This document shows positions 1-11,611 of a DNA stretch of 64,000 bases, in pieces. The notes below the pieces were generated by a model. The model worked only from the letters and a program-made list of their open reading frames with translations. It had not been told where the DNA came from and made no database searches. The stretch lies in contig JAGYXB010000052.1 of assembly GCA_022495005.1 (NCBI GenBank), positions 1 through 64,000 on the forward strand. The letters are read 5' to 3'. Within the stretch, counting starts at the first letter, position 1; each line of letters starts with the position of its first letter. The translations under genes were made by a program, and so were the position numbers. Origin of the DNA: Rhyacophila brunnea (lineage: Eukaryota; Arthropoda; Insecta; Trichoptera; Rhyacophilidae).

Positions 1-3000
1 AGTAATATTAAATCGATTTAATGTTGAACGTTAAGTACCTAACTATTTTACTCATCCTATCTATTATATAATTTCCATCACTAAAAGCTTTTGATCAAAG
101 ACGTGAAAAACACCTACGTCTGATGAAAGTGTCGACAGCTTTAAATACCTGAGGGTACATATTATTAAAGCATCCACCTGATGAGCATGCAAAGCCAAAT
201 AAGAAATATTGTATATCCAGAGACCAGAATATGGACCCATAGGTTAAACAAATGACCAACAAACATTTATTGTATTAAAAAAAACTATTAAGATAACCTA
301 AAATCTATAGACTCTCATATTATCTGTCTGGATAATTTTTATTTTTTCCATTTCCTCGTTCCGTAATGATCGTGTGTCTACATTATAGAACTTCATTGTT
401 ATGGTAAAAATGAAACAATTATGGATTCTGTGGTTTCATTTTGATAACTCCGTTTTTAAGAACTCATTATCTATATTATATTTGTGATTGAATGTTTTTA
501 GTATGTACTCTCTGTATGACAGTAAAATGATATATCCAATGTATTTTACAGTTTCGAAATAATAATTAAAAATTAATTATACTAAATAAATATATTAAAT
601 ATATATGGGAAATCATCGATGGTAAAAGGAAATCAATCGTAATTTAAATACATAATAATATTATTTTCTATCATCTTCACATTTTAGAAAATTCACAAAT
701 CAGATGGCGTGTGAGAAATACAATGTAAAAGATTATTTATCGTTATGTTTAGTCCGCATATCCTACTTAAATCATCCTAGGAAGTGGCATGCAAAAATAA
801 CAGTTCGTGATAATGGCTTTTCGTGTTGAATGACAGGGTAGCTGAGGATGTGGAAGAGTCAAGGCTCGCTTCCGGATTTCAGGTCATGGTCTTCCGCCGG
901 ATGAAGAGCGTTTATTCCTCCATTACAAGTGCTTCTGTCGCGTGAAGCTGGAATAGCGTCTAATCTTAAGCCACTCAGACTCGGACATGTGTATTTTATA
1001 TTAGTTTATTGACAAGATAGTATATATATTACAAATCGTCTATACATAATTTTTACATAAATTATTTGAAACACCTCAGAAACAAAAAATAATTATTGAG
1101 AACTTTTGTTGAATGCTTTAAAGATTACTGAACCCGAAATGTCGAATGAAAACAATTCTTACATCATAATTTTCTTTAATATGTCATTTGAGTTCATTTC
1201 CTTAATTAGGTCACGATATCTCTATTATTAAACTATCACTGTCTTACTTTAATTTCAATATTATAAAAAAACTTCACATATTATGATTAAAATCAAGCTT
1301 AACCATTTCAAGATATACTTAGTGGTAAATAGTTTATTACAAGAATGTCGATTTTTTTCCAGATGGATCCTCCTATAATTTCCATCCAAAATATAATATA
1401 TTTTATAACAAGCTCCAGTTTGACCAAAGTGCTATTTGTGTATGCAGAAAGCGAAGCCGACTATATTCAGACCGCGGCACCGAATTGAGAATTATGATGG
1501 TGGTGTTAGTTATTGATTATGTTCTGTTCGCAGTATATTAAGATTTTCGATTGCGTATTTCATTCAAATTATAACCATTTATTTATATATGCAACAATCA
1601 TAATTTTATACAAACAGTTTAACATATTGCATTTTAAGTATGCGCGATGACTGTCTCTACCATATTAGTTTACAGTTTCGTGTCAAGGCCTGACTATAAT
1701 GTGCCTTGGGCGAGTGTCTATAGTGTCAAATACGTCGAAAGGTGAAACCCGGGTCGCAAGAATAATCTTAAATCAATTAAAATTTAGATGCATTTAAATT
1801 AAATTTGAGGTAAGGAAGGTGTGAGATGGGGTTGGAATCAATGAATAGAAGGATTATGCGTGATTAAGTAAACCCAGTTTATTTCTCTTAACCACAAAAA
1901 GATACAATCATTAATACAGACTTGTACTATGATATTAATGAATTTTACAGTTAATAATTACGTAGATGTGTTGCGAGAAAATTACTTATCGTGAGAATGT
2001 AGATGTGACTAGAAGTTAGAATGGCTTTAATACGTGTGTTATTTTGATTTCTCGTCCCTTTGGCTTTTATAGTGATTTGAGACAAAGGAAATACCAAGTC
2101 GGCATGGGGCGAATGTCCTGTGGGTGCATGTCATTGTTTATCGCATGAATGATGGTGAGTTCATGCCCTGTAAACAAATTCGTAAAAATCTGTCTCTTTT
2201 TGCATTACGACATAACGTTATCAATCAATTAATAGTGTATTTCATGATACAAAGTTGCATCATTGCATTTTTGCATGATCGGACTAGTAATTTTCTCGCA
2301 ATAACAATTGGCTTGTTATTGATGCGTTTGCATTCCTAAACTCTTATGAACAGTGAATTTAGCAAGAAAAATTATTACATGTTATTGTGAGGCGGTTGCT
2401 CAACCGAGTTGACTGACCACAGAATGTGCCAATGGTAATTGGTTTGAGATTGATTTGAAAGACATACTTAATACTATTTTTTTTTCAAAGTAACATAGTT
2501 CTAGGGTATTAAAACAAACTAAGGTGCTAAATTAAACTTTACACTCTGCCTGAAGGTAAGACACCCACAAATTAAACAAAAAGAAAAATTATACTTATGT
2601 AAAATATTTTTGGTTCTTAGTAGGTTTAAGGAAGCGTATAACAGCTATTTGTTATTTGGACGCAATGAGATGGAAACCTTATCGGGACATTCTTTTCAGC
2701 CAACAACCAACTTACTACCACTATTTACTATTTATTCTGTGTAGTTGACAGTGCAGTTGACTTAATATTATTTAAGTATATGTGCTGTAAAGGGGTTACC
2801 TAAATGCACTTTAGATTTCAGTTGCCTTTGTATCACAATTTTATTTCGAGTACTCACCAAGGCTTGAACAAAAACGAACTGTAGCAGTCAGTATATTAGC
2901 GATCAAATATCTATTTCTAATGTATCAAATTATTCGACCGCAATAATAATTTCTCAACGACTCATATAACGGTAAACAAGTTATCAGCAGATTGGTTGGC

Positions 3001-3562
3001 GATATGAAATACGGTATCCCAATGGAAAATTAGTCAAATAATCCTTTTCCATAGTACCGTATTATATTATGACTGTAATAATAAATAAAATTCACAAGCT
3101 ACTCGTATTTAAACCGCTGACACGTTCAATATAATTATGTACGGGAATATAATGTGTATGTATTACTTTTGACTGTATAAATAACGAATAATGATTTATC
3201 AAAATGTCATTCAAATCTAAGTACCTGGCTCGTAACTATTTCAGTAGATAATATGTACTGTCATTGTATTTATACTATTGTACCGATCGTTACGCTGCAA
3301 ATAAAACTCGCTCCTGCATACATCTTTGACTTCTTCATCATCATCCTCAACACCATAACCCACACATCGAACACCACAGTGGTGACACCAACAGAACCAT
3401 AATTGCGAGTAAGTAAGCATTCCGCACGCTTATATTACATCTGCGTTAGAGTACGATAAAATTTCTAATGCTGAATTAGATATTATCTCAAAACGTGGCC
3501 GGTAAAAATGGATTAGACTGATTATATTCATTTAATCATTTAATCATAATTCATTTTATTTT
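1..3562. other. A+T-rich stretch without a recognisable gene
   Basis: No open frame here resembles a known protein; the longest (about 71 codons near 2124) has no recognisable motif. The only compositional break is a more G+C-rich block at about 820-985, discussed in the findings. A short fragment of a dispersed repeat lies at 1733-1810. Confidence 0.6.
1733..1810 (+). repeat. Fragment of dispersed repeat family E
   Basis: Contains the core GAAACCCGGGTCGCAAG followed by a diverged TTAAATC...AATTTA tail. The same core and tail occur at 6.5-7.1 kb, 30.8 kb, 36.4 kb and 46.6 kb, so this is an old truncated copy. The class of the family is unknown. Confidence 0.5.
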
Positions 3563-3801
3563 ATGGGCGGGGCACATTGCTCGCCGAAAGGACGGCCGCT
3601 GGACAAATGCCGTCATCAATGGTACCCAAGGGGTACAAAACGGCCACAGGGTCGCCCTAAAAGCCGCTGGGTTGATGAACTGGTAAAGTTCGGCGGAAAT
3701 ACGTGGCAGCGAACGACACAGGACCGAGAGAGTTGGAGAAAGCTTGGGGAGGCCTTCATCCAGCAGTGGATTGACCCCGGCTGATGATGATGATGATGAT
3801 A
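3563..3801 (+). pseudogene. 3' end of RTE-like LINE reverse transcriptase ORF with TGA microsatellite tail
   Basis: The translation carries the C-terminal signature of RTE-like endonuclease/reverse transcriptases: GHIAR, WYPRGTKRPQGRP, a WVDEL motif, then DRESWRKLGEAFIQQW and the natural stop at 3782-3784. A one-base frameshift near 3600 separates the GHIAR part from the rest. The stop runs into a (TGA)n tract, the usual 3' tail of this family. Only the last 70 or so codons remain, so it is a 5'-truncated dead copy. Related copies lie at 23.7, 26.9, 40.3 and 55.7 kb. The clade name rests on family resemblance. Confidence 0.8.
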
Positions 3802-5724
3802 TTCATTTAAAAACTACGAGCACGTGTTGCTGAAATTTATGGTTTTTGTGTTAAATATAAAGTTATTGGTAATTATTTTAGTAGAACATATTGTTAACTA
3901 TGTTGTGTTTAAATTCGGTAGCCTTGGGTACTGAGAAGCAACACGATGGTATATTGTTTCATAGTTAAGTTGATAATAATGAAATCGAGGTTCTACTGTG
4001 CATTATACGCAAGAAAACGGCTTCATTTTGCTGAAAAATAGGCACTCTCTATATATAATTACTCCGAGGTACTCACCCATTTTTGGTACCATACTATCGA
4101 GCTGAAATACTGACAAGGGCAGTTTTTATACAACTAAGAAAAATACATATATTTTCAATCGTACCTACACATTGAGCTTCCAAAATATGGTTTGAACAAA
4201 CACATGCTCTGTATTACATTTAAAGATATAACTACGAATATCCGGGGATGATCAGTGTCATAAAAAATAACCTATTTTGACCACGTCATACAGCCTTCCA
4301 AGAGATGTCAAATTCTGCATATTTTATCATAGTGACCCTTTCGAAAACCATTAGAGACTGGTTTGAGCTCCGCTTTCCAACCCTAAACCAAAACCATTGC
4401 CAAAGTCTGATTATAGATTATGGCACAGAACAAAAGGAGTTTTCAAATAACTGTTCGTTGATTTAACTAGGATTTATGTAATAGACACGTTGCTAACAAG
4501 AAACTAGAATATAATTCTCATACTTGGAAGCCAAATACAACGTGAGTTTCTGTCACTTCCAGCTAAGGTCTTCAGGTACTCCCGAATATCAGCTACACGC
4601 TCCTTCTATTGTTCCGACCTTAGAGATGCTGTGTTACTTTCTTCGTACTTCAACCATCTCAATCTAAATATCCTAACTTGTCTTTCGATTTCAGACTATG
4701 AAGGAGAACCCTATTGCATGGTTAATAATTTTTTATATCTTAGAGACGTCACCTTAATATAACGGATGGACGGAAATCACTATTTGTAATACAAACACCT
4801 CGTGGTTATGCTTTTCACAGTACGTCTCTTTCGTCAATAATTATTGTTACATAGTATATCAACATCAAAAAGAGCCTTCCTGTCGACCCTTTACTCTTAT
4901 TCTACTTTACTCAATCTTATATATTCTCAAGTAATATAATTCTTCACATCATTCGTAGTTAAAATATTGAAATGAGTCATTCTAGGTTTCTTTATATATC
5001 AGGAAATATTAGAAGCTACATAAGAGTATTTATATGTTATGAGAATGAAAGATGTTAACAGATATTCAAAGCTTGGCACGATTTAATACAAGGTTACATT
5101 GTTAAGTCAGAAAAATATATACGTGCTGTAATATAAAGGAAATATAATCCCATGAGCTTTCGAATATCCATTAAAATGAGGCGCAAGCTTTCATCAATAA
5201 TTACTTCTATACGAGAGCTTTACACAATTTGACAGCCTTTAAGTGACATAAAGGCTTTTAGCACTTTCACATATTCGATAAAATATGACATAACATATTT
5301 TTATCAATCCAGACTGTCCTTGGCTTACCCGGTAATTTATCATATAATTCTCAGCGTACTACTTAAACGTGGAACATATAATACTTAAAATAAAGCTTAC
5401 CATGTCAAAGTATTAAGTCCTAACACCTAAATCGCCTAAACTTCTGGGGAGGATTCATTGTTGTAAAATATCATATGTGATTGAAAATGTTCATCGTATA
5501 TCTTATCCTGGAAAAACTGTCCAGGATTTTATTATCAATATACTAAAATATGATAGGCCATAAATGTTACCCATAAATTATCAATCATTTCAAAGGTAAA
5601 CAAGCACGTGAGACTATTTTTTTATTATTATTATTACATACATATTATTGTTATATATTATATATTCCTTATCCACAACCTAAATTTTCAATTCCTTTCT
5701 TATAAATATGAACTGGCTGTGATG
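3802..5724. other. A+T-rich intergenic DNA, nothing recognised
   Basis: No open frame above 60 codons, no clear terminal repeats and no RNA gene seen in this stretch. Confidence 0.5.
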
Positions 5725-6171
5725 CAGTGACGTTCCTAGACAAAATGCCGCCCCCAAGCAGCGCCAAAATGCCGTCCCATTTTTACACAGTATGTTTTAT
5801 CATCCTTTCATGACTCCAATATCTAATAAATGTGTTGTATGGATACAAATTTGCATGGATTACTAACAAAATATATACCACAACCAAATTAAATTTAGAT
5901 ATAAAAAGCTAATAAATAAGGTATGTTAGAGACTTACCCAAATCATCAGAGTCTGAGGTCACAATTGGTTGCTATTTCTGACACATTTGGTTTGTACCAT
6001 TTAGCAATACACAGATTTATTATTTCCACACCATTTTTTACTATGTTATTATTGTACAACATGTAAACAAAATAAGTTTAGCTATTTCTATACATACCAA
6101 ATGATGCTCCTCGATTTACCGCCCTTCGAGTAACTGCCGCCCCCAAGCGACGCTCAATCTGCCTACCCCCT
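5725..6171. mobile_element. hAT-like MITE family B, copy 1
   Basis: Starts CAGTGACGTTCC and is flanked by a perfect 8-bp duplication CTGTGATG (5717-5724 and 6172-6179), as hAT transposases make. Inner ends carry GCCGCCCCCAAGC-type blocks in inverted orientation. Copies at 13639-14244 and 56000-56395 end ...ACGGGACGTCACTG or a close variant; here the last dozen or so bases of that terminus are absent although the target duplication is intact. Non-coding and non-autonomous. Confidence 0.8.
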
Positions 6172-6499
6172 CTGTGATGAAACACATGATTCAGTGTGAA
6201 TTTGAATATCACTGACATTTTGAAGTACGTTTTTTATTTTTGAGGGAATGCTTCATAAATCTATACAGATGATAACCGGTGAATATAGTGGATAGTGGAA
6301 GACTTTCCAGTCAAGCTGCTTCATTCTTTCATGAATTATTTGTTATGCATGGGATCTCGCAGTACTATAATACTACAGTATGATGCGTTCTCTGCTGACT
6401 TGGCTAGATAGGTACTATTCATATTTCATAGCGTCTTTTTACCACTGGCCTTGAGTACATCAGCTGTTTCTTAGATGTATAGTATTATATCCGAGTCAT

Positions 6500-7110
6500 C
6501 CTACACTACTACTACACTCAAGAGGTGTAAAATCGTCCATTCTGGGAACAATGGTAACGTATTGGGAATTTAATGGAGTTAACTATCGGATATATCTATG
6601 ATATATGTCTTTAAAAGGTTATTAGTTAATCAATTAATATGCAATAATATTCTTGCATGATACTTACCTACTTTTTTATAATATTTTTTATTATAACAAA
6701 TTCACAAACAACCCCGTGTAGTATTTTTATTGTTTATAATTACTAATGGTCTATTATTAGTTTTTGACAATTAATACGATATATCGACTGTATTATTAGT
6801 GATAAGGTAAGGGATTTTTACAAACAGTTTAAATATTCATAATTTGTTTGTTAAATTTTTTATTGTGATCCTTAACTTAATAGCTAGGTGATAAAGTTTT
6901 TACCTACTTTATTGTATTACTTAATTTGTTATATAAGTTAGAGTTAACTGTATTCGTTGTCAGTGTGTATTTACATTTTGGTGAGTGCACGTAGCGCCTG
7001 AAGATGCCGAAAGGCAAAACCCCGGTCGCAAAAACACGACTCAAATGGAATAGTACAAAACTTAAATCCATTAGAATTTAAATTCAAATTCAAATTCCAT
7101 CAAGTACATT
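6500..7110 (+). mobile_element. Dispersed repeat family E, long copy
   Basis: The block from about 6680 to 7110 is repeated in reverse complement at 36417-36775. It contains GCCTGAAGATGCCGAAAGGC (a small hairpin), a CCGGTCGCAAAA core, the stretch ACTCAAATGGAATAGTAC and the end ATTCCATCAAGTAC, which also begins the foldback at 30.8 kb. It has no coding capacity. The left boundary is uncertain; the segment CACTCAAGAGGTGTAAAATC near 6520 recurs at about 36771 in the opposite relative orientation, so the element may have inverted ends. Confidence 0.55.
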
Positions 7111-7549
7111 CGGCCGATAGTATTAATTTCCTATTAATTAAAAAGATTGACAACCTATGGGTAGGTACTCATATTATTATATAGAATTAACTCAACTCTC
7201 CAAGATATTTGATATCGACTCATGGTCATCACAAAGAGCTAATTAATGTCATATTATCACTTAAGTGTTCTTCATTGTCAATTTTTGATGGAAAGCCATC
7301 AAAGTACTTAAGTACCTAAATGAAATAATACAGAATATCAGTGGTGGATACTGGCTGAAGCTGACACGATTAATATCATCATCATGTTGGTACCATAACA
7401 CATGACAAATCCTGGTTTATTCCAGAAACTTTCTCCATCCCGGATGACCAATTGCAACCGCTGTGACAGAGTATCCCTAAATTGCATATTAATTAAAAGA
7501 ACAATACACACATAGATATAATAGCAATTTTACGTAACGCATTGGTTTT

Positions 7550-8207
7550 CAAACTTTATGTTACTACGCCTCCCTTTTAAAAAAAACGCCTAATCACATA
7601 TTTAAAATATTTAATAGCCTCGAAGCAAAGCAGCGCCTTTTACTATTAATAAAATAACGTGAAAATTGCATTAGCAAACTAACCAAAATCTCAGTAAATA
7701 GATTTTTGTTTGCTCCAATGTATCTGGTGCACAAATCATTTAAAAGTGGAAACATGGCGAACTTATTTTTTTTTGTAATTTTTATTTCCAAAGCTCCAAT
7801 ATTTTATGAATGCCTTCACTATGGTCCTTGCATTGATTTATCCACTCATTTTTTTTTAATTTCAACCAAATAGACAAATTTAACAACAAAAAAACCCAAT
7901 ATGTTCCTAAACAAATTTTCCTCGAATTTCAACATTATGATTTGACCTTTTACTTATTTTTTTCACGAGATAGCCAGCGCACTTCACAATATACTATAGA
8001 AGTAAGGTATTATAAAATTAGTCTCCATATTTTCAGACAGGTTTGCTAAAAACAACCTTTTATAGGACTGTTTTATGTAGTTTATATCTAGCGGCCGTTT
8101 TATAAAATAAGCATTTACAAACTGCAAACCTGTGGCTACATTAATTGTGTGAAACTTTTCGCGCCTCCCTTTGCAACACTCCGCGCCTCCCAGTTTGGAA
8201 ATCGCTG
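7550..8207. mobile_element. hAT deletion derivative (family H), copy 1
   Basis: Flanked by a perfect 8-bp target duplication ACGTAACG (7542-7549 and 8208-8215). Termini are inverted: CATTGGTTTTCAAAC at the left and, reading inward from the right, CAGCGATTTCCAAAC, both followed by a GGAGGCG/CGCCTCC block. Two minus-strand open frames (7594-7791, 7984-8223) look like transposase remnants: the LLNDLCTRYIGANKNLF region is conserved in the copy at 33847-34736. It is therefore read as an internally deleted hAT element rather than a pure MITE. Confidence 0.8.
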
Positions 8208-8270
8208 ACGTAACGTATGGCAATAATATGTTCTATCATATTCGGTTTAACCTGAAGACTTATCTGAATA

Positions 8271-8362
8271 TATTTTTATTATAACAAATTCACAAACAAC
8301 CCCGTGTAGTATTTTTATTGTTTATAATTACTAATGGTCTATTATTAGTTTTTGACAATTAA
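8271..8362. repeat. Near-identical duplicate of 6682-6774
   Basis: These 92 bases match 6682-6774 with only a single T length difference. The source block belongs to repeat family E, so this is a short, young copy of its interior. Confidence 0.8.
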
Positions 8363-8708
8363 AGTTTCGGGTCATTAGTTTTGTAACATTGGATGTGTAT
8401 CAATCGGGATCAGGTACCCTGACATTTAATTGTTAATAGGGAAGCTGCGAGTAATAAATTAGAATACTGAATTAATTTATTGATCGTGGTTTTATTTATG
8501 GTCTGAAAAGCTCGTTACATTAATCGATGTGGAAGTTTATAATTGGTTAGTGGCACTTGAGAATTATTATCGTTTATATTGAATTCCGATAATAACCGAT
8601 AATTTATGTTATTTAAATTATATTATTGTAAATATAGCTTTGACATTTGAATTCGACGTGGGGAGAAATTATTCGCAGTATGAATCTTTATACATACCAG
8701 GGTGTCTA

Positions 8709-9386
8709 TTCTATACGCAAGGCGGCTATCGACGGTAGTTTATCGTATTTATGTATTTAGGTATCATAATTGTAACAATAAGTTAACCGTATAAACTGTC
8801 TATTTCGCTTTAAAAATTAACACAGCCATGAGAGGGGCTGTTAAAACATAGCACTTTTTTAGCAGTTTAGATGGTTTACTTATTTTAACAAATAAATAAT
8901 TAACTCAATACATAAATAATTACAAGATAAAAATAACTTTTTATATACAACGTTTTTAAATTTTCTGTTGAACCATATAAACTTGACTTGACTAGCTTAA
9001 ACGATCAAGAAAAAATTGTACTTGACATGTCATATTGATTTCCATAGTAACGCACGTATATATTAATAATTTAGTTGCTAGGACCCCAGACCCCTAGCAA
9101 CCAATAATGGTGTCGAAATAACTTTTCATACAAAACAGAATTAACTGTAAATGAATTCAATTCTAGTTAAAGATGACTAAAAGTATTAAAAAAATGCATT
9201 GGCATCGTGTTCTGATATATTCTAAAGGTTTCAAATGTCTAGCTAGTCGAGAAGTTAGTTAAAAATCGATTGCAAGATTTGTACCGGACAAAGAACCACC
9301 GGACGAATAAGAATACGAGCTAAGAAAAACGTTGTAATATGATAAACTACCGTCGATAGCCGCCGATAGCCGCCTTGTGTATAGAA
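8709..9386. mobile_element. TA-flanked MITE (family F), copy 1, interrupted
   Basis: Inverted termini TTCTATACGCAAGGCGGC and GCCGCCTTGTGTATAGAA lie between TA dinucleotides, matching the target choice of Tc1/mariner-type elements. The inner terminus holds short direct iterations of GATAGCCGCC. Other copies are 16727-16990 and 46491-46871, all bounded by TA. This copy is interrupted by a family G element at 8920-9337; the uninterrupted copy at 16.7 kb shows the empty site. Confidence 0.8.
8920..9337 (+). mobile_element. Non-coding mobile element family G, nested copy
   Basis: Begins TTACAAGATAAAAA and ends AAAAACGTTGTAA, so the outermost six bases are inverted. It carries a conserved internal palindrome TTGCTAGG...CCTAGCAA at about 9074-9101. 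Copies at 15203-15666 (reverse) and 26056-26534 share the whole length. Because the intact family F copy at 16.7 kb lacks it, its edges are directly seen. The superfamily is not clear; the duplicated bases at the edge are ambiguous (TA or ATA). Confidence 0.75.
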
Positions 9387-10529
9387 TAGCTTCGCATGTG
9401 TCAATAAATCAATTTGCAATATCTGTTGCAATTGCATCATATTACAGTTATCAAACATCTCCGGTTTCAATTAATTAAATAATTAATTGTATTTATTTTC
9501 TTTACTTAGTGGTAATTCATATTAATTTATAACATGTATTAATTACTTGATATACTAGATAAAGCGGAGTAAGTGAGCGAAACCGGTGTCGTAAAATAAT
9601 TTGTATATTATGTGACGAAAAATTACAAAATGTATTTTTTCACATATAATAATATATTTTTTTAAGTTTACGTGGTTATAATAATATGACAGGCTTTTTT
9701 TATGATGGTTGTAGGGATTTTATTATACTTTGGGTTATATTGTATGGTACGCAATGTCTGAGAAATATGCATCTTTTAAAGATTTTCCCTTTCAAAACTT
9801 CATACGAATCGATGGTATCATTTTCGCCAAATAATATTGCGATTGTTTGCTCTTGTTTCCAACATACATAAAAAACAGCATGGTTTTTTGTCGGCTGGCG
9901 TTGAATACGAATCTGCTCATAATATGGAATCAGAGACATGTGCTCTGCGTGTACTTCACAATAGGGATAACAATGCAACAGAAAAATAAAGAGTACCTAC
10001 TTTATTAAAATACTTAATCGATAAAATATAACTATGTAGATAATATGTTAATTTGATATAAATATCCCTAAATTAATTTATTATGTCCTTATTATTAGCA
10101 CGAGTCATCTTCTTTTTAGTTTATCTCCGTTCCTTAATTATTGGAGCATACTGCACCTCTAAGAATTCCTGTTGCTCGTTCGTTTCTTTTTGTTTACCCC
10201 GATCATGCCAGCATCCTATAGCTCCGTAACATACATCATGACGTGGATCGTATTTAACGGCATTCCAGGACGCCGAAATCCGCCATTGATAAGTAATATA
10301 TTATACATAGATGGTTGAGCCAAATATTGTGGCCGTCATCCCTTATTTCTTAACCTACCTCACATCTTAATTTATTTTTGACACAAGACCAGGCGACGAG
10401 CAGTTATGGGTCATAAGACGACCATGATTACGAATAACATTGAGTTAGCTCGAGACAACGTGTGCGTATTGGCCTGTTAACGATAAACCATAGTTTATTC
10501 ATTAATTCAATTTATACAGACTAATTCAG
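9387..10529. other. Intergenic DNA with two overlapping unassigned open frames
   Basis: Opposite-strand frames at 9686-9871 (+) and 9700-9978 (-, 92 codons) overlap; neither shows a recognisable domain. No terminal repeats or RNA gene seen. Confidence 0.5.
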
Positions 10530-10961
10530 AAGTTTTTCGGGGGGCTACGGCCGGGTCAGCTAGTGTAACCGTCGCCCAAGCGATACTTCTGAATTCCTGG
10601 CAATCCGTGATATCGGCTTTCATCATCATTCATCAACTTCATATATCATCCATTAACAGTGTATCGCCAAGTGCCGCGCACCGGGTAACCCAACAAACAA
10701 TACCGCGCGAGTGATAGTGCAACCAAACCACGGAGCCATCATCAACATCATAAAAGGTCATGGTGTGTAAAAGTCCCACCTCCGCACCCGTTATGTATAT
10801 GCAGCCACGTCGATGCGCGGCCGACTAACATAACCCTTTTATGTGCCAGATCAAAGAATTTAAGCCCTAATTTTGTCCCGAGCAAAGCCGCACGGGACTG
10901 GTGATGCAGCCTTGCACCTAAATGCATGATGTTAATTTATATGGCAACTATCAAAGTGGCT
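10530..10961 (-). repeat. Probable 3' untranslated region of the R1-like LINE fragment
   Basis: This block is clearly richer in G+C than its surroundings and lies directly downstream, in minus-strand sense, of the LINE ORF2 end at 10962-11300. R1-clade elements often carry long 3' untranslated regions, so it is read as that tail. The exact 3' end is not defined. Confidence 0.45.
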
Positions 10962-11300
10962 TTAATTTGAAGAGTCGCAAGGGGAGTCGGGAGTGTCCCG
11001 CTCCCCGTACGCTCTGGCAAATTTAGTAAAGGCCGCAAAATTGTCCTCGGTTGCCACCATGTCCGCGTGTCTTATTGGGCCCGAATGGGGTCGGACCCGG
11101 GCAAACAACTCCGCTCGTTCGGGGCCCATAAGTGGACAGTCCCACAAGATGTGCTCTGCGTTATGCTGGTCGTATCCACATGAGCAATCCGACCCATGTC
11201 CTGCCAAACCAAACCCATGCAGTTTGGCCGCAAAGTTTCCATGGCCAGTCATGAATTGACTGGTCCAATGCGTCGGCATCAGTCTCCTCGTCACCAATAG
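10962..11300 (-). pseudogene. C-terminal end of an R1-clade LINE ORF2
   Basis: The minus-strand frame includes HWTSQFMTGHGNF, then the C-terminal cysteine-histidine motif CSCGYDQHNAEHILWDCP, typical of ORF2 proteins of the R1 group of non-LTR retrotransposons (after endonuclease and reverse transcriptase). About 110 residues remain and the natural stop is present. The 5' part is lost, as expected from incomplete reverse transcription. A related minus-strand fragment occurs at 60010-60600 with the parallel motif CPCGWEVQDANHILWEC. Confidence 0.8.
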
Positions 11301-11611
11301 ATAATGTTATTACTTTAGCGCTGTGAATAATTTGTGATAGTGGATATTCAAGATAAATGATAATTGTTATGCATTTTAATATTTGAAATATGTATGCATA
11401 GACGTAGATACATTGTTTTGTCTAACAATATACAAAATTGTTTCGTCGAATTATAAATGAGGTTGTGACCCAGTGTTATCATTGATCAATGACAAAAAAA
11501 TAATATATCAGTCTGGCGCATTTATGGAATAATTTCAACCCCATATTTGGCAAATAAAATATGAGATAAAGTTTTAGACAGAAAAGTGGATATAATTTAA
11601 CTTATGTAACT

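Noticed and set aside
2124..2339. 71-codon plus-strand frame
   Set aside because: Hydrophobic, A+T-driven residues, no motif, no splice or promoter context.
9700..9978. 92-codon minus-strand frame
   Set aside because: Overlaps an opposite frame, no recognisable domain or copies elsewhere in the window; kept only as a remark.
10993..11259. 88-codon plus-strand frame
   Set aside because: Antisense shadow of the R1-like ORF2 end, whose motifs read on the minus strand.
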